NCBI GenBank assembly: GCA_024743405.1
Contig: JANSWP010000030.1
Span: 1-64,000, forward strand
Direction of reading: 5' to 3'
DNA: 64,000 nt
Source of the DNA: Bacteroidota bacterium
GTDB taxonomy: Bacteria > Bacteroidota > Bacteroidia > Chitinophagales > Saprospiraceae
Part shown: piece after piece, positions 58,870 to 64,000 of the stretch
Numbering within the stretch: the stretch's first letter is position 1
How the letters are laid out: each line of letters begins with the position of its first letter
The notes under the pieces: generated by a model
Database searches by the model: none
What the model was told of the DNA's origin: nothing
The model's input: the letters and a program-made list of their open reading frames with translations, nothing else
Made by a program: the position numbers and the translations under genes

Positions 58870-59817
58870 ATGAATATTGGCTTAGGTACCGCTGCAATAG
58901 GGCGACCTCAGTATATCAATATCAAAAGTCCAGTAACGGAGGCTAAATTTGATTTGGAAACATTTAAATCAAATGGTCGACGATTATTGGATCATGCTTT
59001 TGAAAAGGGTATCCGATATTATGATACTGCTCCAGGTTATGGTTTGGCAGAGGCATTACTCATTGACTGGTTATCCAATAAGGAAGCTAGGGATATAGAA
59101 ATAGCCACAAAATGGGGTTATACTTATGTCGCTAACTTCCAAACCAATGCCACTCAACATGAGGTAAAAGAACACACTTTAGCCAAACTCAACGAGCAAT
59201 GGGAACAATCAAAAAAATTACTTCCGTTTCTGAGCACCTACCAAATTCACTCCGCAACCTTTGAAACTAGCGTATTAAAAAATGAGGCTATCTTAAATAG
59301 ACTTGCAGAGCTAAAAGCTACTCATGGATTAAAAATAGGTATTTCTACAACAGGATCTAACCAATCAGAAGTGCTAAAAACTGCTTTAGAAGTTGAAATC
59401 GAAACGCAATTATTATTTGATGCTTTTCAAGTGACCTATAATATCCTCGATCAGAGTATTGCCCCCATTCTGAAGGACTCAATAGTCGAAGGAAAACGAT
59501 TTATCATTAAGGAAGCCCTTGCCAATGGAAGAATATTTCCCAATAAAACCTATGAGCATTACCAATCTATGTATAACTATTTGCAAAACTTGTCCCAAAA
59601 ATATGAGGTAGGGATAGATGCCATTGCCTTGAGGTTTTGTCAAGATAGTATTCATCCATTTAAAGTGCTTAGTGGCGCTTCTGAAAAACAACACTTATTA
59701 GAAAACCTACAAATGACCCAGTTTGAATTGCAAGAAGAAGAAATTCAATTACTCCATAAATTTCAGGTTTCACCAGATAGCTATTGGAAGGAAAGGAGCG
59801 CTTTATCCTGGAATTAA
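58870..59817 (+). CDS. Aldo/keto reductase family protein
   Basis: The 315-residue TIM-barrel oxidoreductase has the AKR landmarks RLLDHAFEKGIRYYDTAPGYGLAEALL (catalytic Asp and Tyr), EIATKWGYT (catalytic Lys) and YQIHSATFE in place of the usual xxHxPD. The C-terminal NADPH-binding segment is LRFCQDSIHPFKVLSGASEKQ. The substrate is unknown. The msrB remnant follows, with at most a short overlap. Confidence 0.9.
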   Translation: MNIGLGTAAIGRPQYINIKSPVTEAKFDLETFKSNGRRLLDHAFEKGIRYYDTAPGYGLAEALLIDWLSNKEARDIEIATKWGYTYVANFQTNATQHEVKEHTLAKLNEQWEQSKKLLPFLSTYQIHSATFETSVLKNEAILNRLAELKATHGLKIGISTTGSNQSEVLKTALEVEIETQLLFDAFQVTYNILDQSIAPILKDSIVEGKRFIIKEALANGRIFPNKTYEHYQSMYNYLQNLSQKYEVGIDAIALRFCQDSIHPFKVLSGASEKQHLLENLQMTQFELQEEEIQLLHKFQVSPDSYWKERSALSWN

Positions 59818-59852
59818 AGGCGAATCAAGTCATTTTCAAAAAAATAATCACG

Positions 59853-60299
59853 TTGAATTGGATAGACCTGTTAAAATTTGCCAATAATGGCAATCCTCAG
59901 CCTGACCAAAGAGTAGAAAAATCCGAGGAAGAATGGAAAGCGCAACTAACAGAAGAGCAATATCGGATAACTCGTCAAAAAGGAACCGAACGAGCACACA
60001 GTTCCGAACTTTGTAATCTTTTTGAGCCAAGCAAATATGCCTGCTTATGTTGTGAAACCCCATTATTTGATTCAAAAGAAAAATTTCAAAGTGGAACAGG
60101 GTAGCCTTCTTTCACAAAACCCATTAAGGGAAATACTATTGCCTACCATAAAGATCGAGGCTTTGGAATGTACCGAATTGAAGCCGCTTGTAATACTTGT
60201 GATGCTCACCTAGGACATGTATTTCAAGATGGTCCTCCACCTAGTAATTTGAGATTTTGCATCAATGCCGTTGCTTTGAGAAAAATTGAATCCACCTAG
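59853..60299 (+). pseudogene. msrB: msrB interrupted by a single nonsense codon
   Basis: Methionine-R-sulfoxide reductase B sequence running NWIDLLKFANNGNPQPDQRV ... EEEWKAQLTEEQYRITRQKG, with zinc CxxC pairs CLCC and CNTC and the catalytic Cys in LRFCINAVAL. At the invariant SGTGWPSF motif the Trp codon TGG reads TAG (60102-60104), after which the same frame continues PSFTKPI to the natural stop at 60299. Everything else is intact, so this is either a very recent nonsense mutation or a sequencing error. The start is uncertain: TTG at 59853 gives the expected N-terminus; an earlier TTG at 59784 overlaps the reductase gene. Confidence 0.85.
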
Positions 60300-60324
60300 A
60301 TAAAAGTTAGTCCAGGGAATACGA

Positions 60325-60356
60325 ACATAATAAATTTACCAATTTATTTTATCCGC
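60325..60356. other. Hairpin between convergent genes
   Basis: AATAAATT and AATTTATT form an inner 8-bp stem around TACC, with an outer GGAAT/ATTCC pairing (about 60315 and 60358). Probably a weak terminator between msrB and the amidohydrolase. Confidence 0.4.
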
Positions 60357-60403
60357 ATTCCTAGGTGAATGTTTTTTTGAAAATCGCAATTAAAATCTAA
60401 ACT

Positions 60404-63400
60404 CTAATGCATTTCATCCTCCACATCATCACAATGGTAATGTGAACCTCTACGTCCAAAAGGTCGAGTAGTTTTCCCACCTCCTTTCTTCACCGCTAAC
60501 ATCTTCTGCGTCAACCTATTGCGTTCGACTTTCACCTCTTCTCTCAATTTTAAATCTTCCGCTCTATCGAAGAACTTCACCCCATCCACAAAAGTCATTT
60601 CTGCTTTTGAGTAAACAGAGAGTGGATTTTCAGACCAAATGACTACATCGGCATCCTTTCCGGATTTAAGACTACCCATTCTATCGTCTAAGTGTAATAG
60701 TTTTGCAGGATTTAGGGTAACAAATTTCCAAGCCTCCTCTTCACTAACTCCTCCAAACAAAACAGCCTTAGCAGCCTCTTGATTAAGACGTCGGGCCATT
60801 TCTGCGTCATCCGAATTAAACGCAACCGTCACACCTTGTTCGTGCATAATGGCGCCATTGTAAGGTATAGCATTATAAACTTCGTATTTATAAGCCCACC
60901 AATCACTAAAGCTACTTCCACCAGCTCCGTGTTTAGCCATTTTATCAGCAACTTTATACCCTTCCAAAATATGTGTAAAAGTATTGATACTGAACCCATG
61001 TCTTTCTGCCACTTTCATCAACATATTTATCTCACTCTGTATATAACTATGACAAGAAATAAATCGCTTGCTCTCTATAATTTCTAACAGGGTCTCCATT
61101 TCCAAATCCTTACGGTAAGGCTTACCGGATCTTTTTAGCTTTCCATATTCTGCTGCACGAGTAAAATGGTCATCATACAATTGCTCCACCCCCATTCGAG
61201 TTTGCGGAAATCGAGACGTATAATTATTCCCACGATTAGATTGTTTTACATTTTCACCAAGCGCAAACTTAATAAACCCATCTGCATTTTTGATTTTCAT
61301 TTCTTCAGGCTCATAGCCCCATCGAAATTTTATCAACCCAGATTGCCCCCCTATTGGATTAGCAGATCCATGCAAAATTTGTGCAGCTGTAACCCCTCCT
61401 GATAATTGGCGATAAATATTTATGTCCTCAGAATTAACTACATCTCCTATAGAAACCTCAGCAGAACTGGCCTGAGTGCCCTCATTGATTCCACGGCTTG
61501 CAGCAATATGGGTATGCTCGTCAATTACACCGGAAGTAATGTGTTTTCCTGTCGCATCAATTTCAATAGCCCCACTTGAAGGTAAATTTTTCCCCACTTG
61601 AACTACTTTCCCATTACGAATTAACACATCTGCATTTTCCAAAATCCCTTCTGCCTCATTTGTCCACACCGTACCATTTTTAAGCAAGTAAGTTTGAGTT
61701 GTTGGTTTTGTTTTCCACCCATAAGCCATAAATGGATAGACCACTTGTCCCATTCGACTAGGTCTTTCTCCCTTGTCTTTTTTCTCTTTGTCATCTATTT
61801 CATCTATTTCATCTATTTCATCATTTGGTGGTCGGCGAGGTACCACATTCCAAGTCACCCAATCCCCTTTTCCATCTTGGCCACTCCCAGACCAACCATT
61901 ATTAGAAATCGTCCCTGAAAGCCGTACCATACCACGCTTTTTTTGAGGGGTAAAACTCATTATAATTCGACCGTTTTCAACTTTATTTTTGACCGTAATG
62001 GTCGTAGAATCATCAACTACAAGCGTCATTTTATATTTATCTCCATCGTCTTTTACTTTCATTGCATGTCCTTCTCCATTCACACTCAATCCATAATCAC
62101 CTTCTAAGGATAACTTATCCAGTTTTTTGAGAATGAATGGTTTACCTTGAACCCAATTATGATGAATCTTGGTACCTTTTTTGAAAACATCTCCATCCGT
62201 AATAATGAAATTAGCAATCTTACCTTGATCTAAACTTCCCAAACGATCGGCAACCTTCATCAATTCAGCAGGAGTTTGGGTGAGGGCTTTGAGAGCATCC
62301 TCCTCTGACAAACCATTTTTTATTGCCTTTTGAAGATTTAAAAGAAAATCAGATTTCTTCTTTAAGCCATTGGTCGTCAATGCAAACTGAATGCCCGCTT
62401 TAGATAGGCGATTAGCATTGGAAGGTGCTAATTCCCAATGTTTCATTTGTTGTAGCGTCACTAATGACGCATCGTAAGGATCTTCCACATCATATGCATC
62501 TGGGAAATTAACCGGAACGATTAAAGCCGATTGTGTATTTTTTATAGCATCTATTCGTTGGTATTCATTACCAGACGTTTTAATGATATAATTAATTCCA
62601 AATTCACGACCAATTTTGGCAGCTCTCAATGCTTCCAATTTATCGCCTACTTCAAATATTTGAACACCATTTTGAACAGTATTCCAATTGTCCAAAGATA
62701 TATTCACTTCATCCTTATGCCCTTGATCTTTATACCATTGAGCGTCATAATAAGTCTGTCGAATTAAGGCAATTGCTCCCATTAAAGAACTTGGATAATT
62801 TTGATTAGAGCTACCTTTTCGAAATGACAAATGATGACCAACTTCTTCTTCGATAATTACCTCGTGCTCGCGCGCTTTACCTAAAGAAACCAAGGTTGAA
62901 GTTCCCCTTGAAATTCCATCCATTTTATGGGAAAGCACAGCTCCAAACCCTAATTTTCGTAACTCACCAGCACTCTTATCATTGGTTGAAAAGTTTTCAT
63001 GCGCTCTGAATTCAGGTTTTAAAGCCTCATTCCAACTATAAGCTCCATCTTTATTTGAAAGGGATTGAGGTCTACGTCCTCTGGTACTTCCACTGTTTCT
63101 TTTTGCCTCAGGCATTCCATAATCAGAATACATTTCAATAAAAGAAGGATAGATAGTTTTGTCCAAACAATCTACTAATATGGCATCTGATGGAACTTGA
63201 ATTCCCTGACCAACCGCCTCAATCTTACCATCTCGAATGATCAATGTCGCATTTTCTAGTTTTTCATCGTGAGATTTATAGATTGTCGCATTTGTAAAGG
63301 CATACAATCCTTCACGATGATCTGCAACCCCATTTCTTGGGAAAGTACTTTGTGCATTAAGTACAGAAATGCTGAATATAAAAGCAAATAAATAGGTAAG

Positions 63401-63412
63401 TTGGTTAGTCAT
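60404..63412 (-). CDS. Tandem amidohydrolase (imidazolonepropionase-like), secreted
   Basis: The 1002-residue protein from the chosen start has a signal peptide (TNQLTYLFAFIFSISVLNA) and two amidohydrolase domains. The second (about 585-985) has the metal motif GVIDEHTHI, further His in SCHSYIQSE and FTHILEG, and an Asp in VAFNSDDAEMA, so it looks catalytic. In the first (about 30-420) the HxH position reads PSFIEMYSDYG, so it is probably inactive. A beta-sandwich linker and an acidic EID repeat lie between them. Substrate unknown; likely periplasmic. The frame is open to 63523, but only the ATG at 63412 gives a normal signal peptide. Confidence 0.88.
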   Translation of the reverse strand: MTNQLTYLFAFIFSISVLNAQSTFPRNGVADHREGLYAFTNATIYKSHDEKLENATLIIRDGKIEAVGQGIQVPSDAILVDCLDKTIYPSFIEMYSDYGMPEAKRNSGSTRGRRPQSLSNKDGAYSWNEALKPEFRAHENFSTNDKSAGELRKLGFGAVLSHKMDGISRGTSTLVSLGKAREHEVIIEEEVGHHLSFRKGSSNQNYPSSLMGAIALIRQTYYDAQWYKDQGHKDEVNISLDNWNTVQNGVQIFEVGDKLEALRAAKIGREFGINYIIKTSGNEYQRIDAIKNTQSALIVPVNFPDAYDVEDPYDASLVTLQQMKHWELAPSNANRLSKAGIQFALTTNGLKKKSDFLLNLQKAIKNGLSEEDALKALTQTPAELMKVADRLGSLDQGKIANFIITDGDVFKKGTKIHHNWVQGKPFILKKLDKLSLEGDYGLSVNGEGHAMKVKDDGDKYKMTLVVDDSTTITVKNKVENGRIIMSFTPQKKRGMVRLSGTISNNGWSGSGQDGKGDWVTWNVVPRRPPNDEIDEIDEIDDKEKKDKGERPSRMGQVVYPFMAYGWKTKPTTQTYLLKNGTVWTNEAEGILENADVLIRNGKVVQVGKNLPSSGAIEIDATGKHITSGVIDEHTHIAASRGINEGTQASSAEVSIGDVVNSEDINIYRQLSGGVTAAQILHGSANPIGGQSGLIKFRWGYEPEEMKIKNADGFIKFALGENVKQSNRGNNYTSRFPQTRMGVEQLYDDHFTRAAEYGKLKRSGKPYRKDLEMETLLEIIESKRFISCHSYIQSEINMLMKVAERHGFSINTFTHILEGYKVADKMAKHGAGGSSFSDWWAYKYEVYNAIPYNGAIMHEQGVTVAFNSDDAEMARRLNQEAAKAVLFGGVSEEEAWKFVTLNPAKLLHLDDRMGSLKSGKDADVVIWSENPLSVYSKAEMTFVDGVKFFDRAEDLKLREEVKVERNRLTQKMLAVKKGGGKTTRPFGRRGSHYHCDDVEDEMH
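61794..61827. repeat. Short tandem repeat coding for EID units
   Basis: About four copies of a 9-bp TCATCTATT unit within the amidohydrolase gene, coding for consecutive Glu-Ile-Asp triplets in the interdomain linker. Prone to slippage by whole 9-bp units, which keep the frame. Confidence 0.7.
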
Positions 63413-63611
63413 TTTTGCAATGATTTTTAATTTCAAATGAGGAAGCAACAGCACACATAAGTTATTATTTTTCTGTGTGAGGTAGTGACACTCAGTATGC
63501 TTTCGGCATTGATTAATCGTCATTGGAGCTAAGACTGAAGGATATTATATCCACCTGCTAATTTAACTTAAATGACTACTGAGAAAAGCAAATATAATAA
63601 ATATGAAATAG
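63413..63611. other. 5' region of the amidohydrolase gene
   Basis: Start of a 588-nt terminal gap. It holds the inferred leader (about 180 nt) and the promoter at 63599-63606; no gene was seen. Confidence 0.4.
63599..63606 (-). promoter_or_regulatory. Probable amidohydrolase promoter
   Basis: The minus strand reads TATATTTG. It lies only 5 bp from the outer MITE-like element that starts at 63612. Confidence 0.5.
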
Positions 63612-63931
63612 GGGGTTTAGAAAAAAAATAAGCTTCGCAAATTTGAGTTAGTAACGAGTAAAGAATAACTCCATTATTTTACCGATAATCTTTTATTCTA
63701 ATACGTCATTATTTTCCTCAGCAATAGCTTGACTATTCCTTCAGAAAATGCCTAATATTAGAACAAAATCTTTATCTCCAAATGGCGAACTTATTCTTTG
63801 CTCGTTACTTAGCTATTTTTTCATTTATCGAGGCAAAAATTTTTAACATAGCAGCGCTACGGTCAAAATTTTTAAAGAAGAGAAATGGGAAAACAACAAT
63901 TCAAATGCGTAGGTTATTTTTTCTAAACCCC
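63612..63931. repeat. MITE-like element (outer copy) interrupted by a second copy
   Basis: Outer ends: GGGGTTTAGAAAAAAAATAA (63612 on) and its inverse at 63902-63931, flanked by TAG on both sides. It is 320 bp long, but removing the inner 160-bp copy (63650-63809) leaves 160 bp, the usual size. The core contains ATCGAGGCAAAAATTTTTAAC. No ORF. Confidence 0.85.
63650..63809. repeat. MITE-like element (inner, nested copy)
   Basis: A 160-bp element with ends AGTAACGAGTAAAGAATAAC (63650 on) and the inverse at 63784-63809, flanked by TTA on each side if the ends are taken as GTAAC. The ends resemble those of copy A in the murG-murC gap. It sits inside the left part of the outer copy. Confidence 0.85.
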
Positions 63932-63957
63932 TAGACCAGAAAGGTGAGTTGAAAAAG

Positions 63958-63989
63958 AAGAGTCAGTCTCTTAATAAAACCTGGCTCTT
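63958..63989. terminator. Possible terminator at window edge
   Basis: AAGAGTCAG (63958-63966) pairs with CTGGCTCTT (63981-63989) with one G-U pair, then CCTTT. It may belong to a gene beyond the window. Confidence 0.45.
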
Positions 63990-64000
63990 CCTTTAGAATA

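Noticed and set aside
60102-60104. TAG in msrB as possible recoding of Trp or a special amino acid
   Set aside because: TAG ends other intact genes here, no stimulatory hairpin is evident, and the site is an ordinary TGG in the family; a nonsense change or read error is simpler.

Overview
The window is an AT-rich chromosomal piece of a Bacteroidota bacterium, most likely of the Saprospiria (Lewinella/Haliscomenobacter-like). The reasons are type IX secretion (T9SS) C-terminal sorting domains on three secreted proteins, dockerin/cohesin-like modules in a T9SS protein, a DUF5686 outer-membrane protein, LytTR/LytS signalling, an EAD-CHAT protein, and several promoters with the Bacteroidota -7 element TAnnTTTG. 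The phylum is well supported; the class is an inference. No rRNA, tRNA, CRISPR array or autonomous IS was seen.

Layout. 202-17299 (minus strand) is a complete Bacteroidota-type dcw cluster, transcribed mraZ-rsmH-ftsL-ftsI-murE-mraY-murD-ftsW-murG-murC-ftsQ-ftsA-ftsZ. A four-helix-bundle (IVP-type) gene intrudes between mraY and murD, and a four-decamer MraZ-type operator lies over the promoter. FtsW carries an unusual Gly/Asn/Arg/Asp tail. 17638-19128 is a chimeric, nonsense-interrupted hybrid sensor/AraC pseudogene. 19225-24096 is a VTC-domain / CotH / DUF4956 cluster. 24214-30681 holds a T9SS protein, a phosphoesterase, a polyprenol-phosphate mannosyltransferase, a DUF58 protein, an acyl-CoA thioesterase and LipB. 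31595-41620 holds a thioredoxin-dockerin-cohesin T9SS protein, an EAD-CHAT putative protease, a DUF5686 protein, a LytS/LytTR pair and a vWA protein. 41818-43757 is a PLP enzyme with a divergent Lrp/AsnC regulator.

44032-56306 is rich in sulfur chemistry: two CstB-like persulfide dioxygenase-rhodanese proteins, a periplasmic rhodanese, a thioredoxin, a YeeE/YedE pair for sulfur uptake, a CxxCH heme lipoprotein and a DUF2202 ferritin-like protein with a Cys-rich tail. The two dioxygenase genes share the same leader layout: a perfect TGTGA-N6-TCACA Crp/Fnr-type box about 30 bp upstream of a TAnnTTTG promoter, then a tiny upstream ORF coding a Cys-rich peptide (MCANKCP and MKCCKNRCP) before the gene. 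This is the best candidate here for an undescribed regulatory system. 56521-63412 has a porin, a redoxin, a zinc-ribbon protein, an aldo/keto reductase, an msrB with one nonsense codon and a tandem amidohydrolase.

Repeats are the second theme. Noncoding elements of about 160-200 bp have inverted-repeat ends and, in most copies, a 3-bp target duplication (TTA/TAA/TAG). They recur at 5490, 40180, 44201, 47196, 47494 and 63612 (the last with a second copy nested inside it), with a short relic at 33504. They share a core but have copy-specific ends that match within each element. A different 175-bp repeat sits right at the 3' ends of two unrelated genes. Four gene relics (17638, 23220, 51607, 59853) point to ongoing gene decay.
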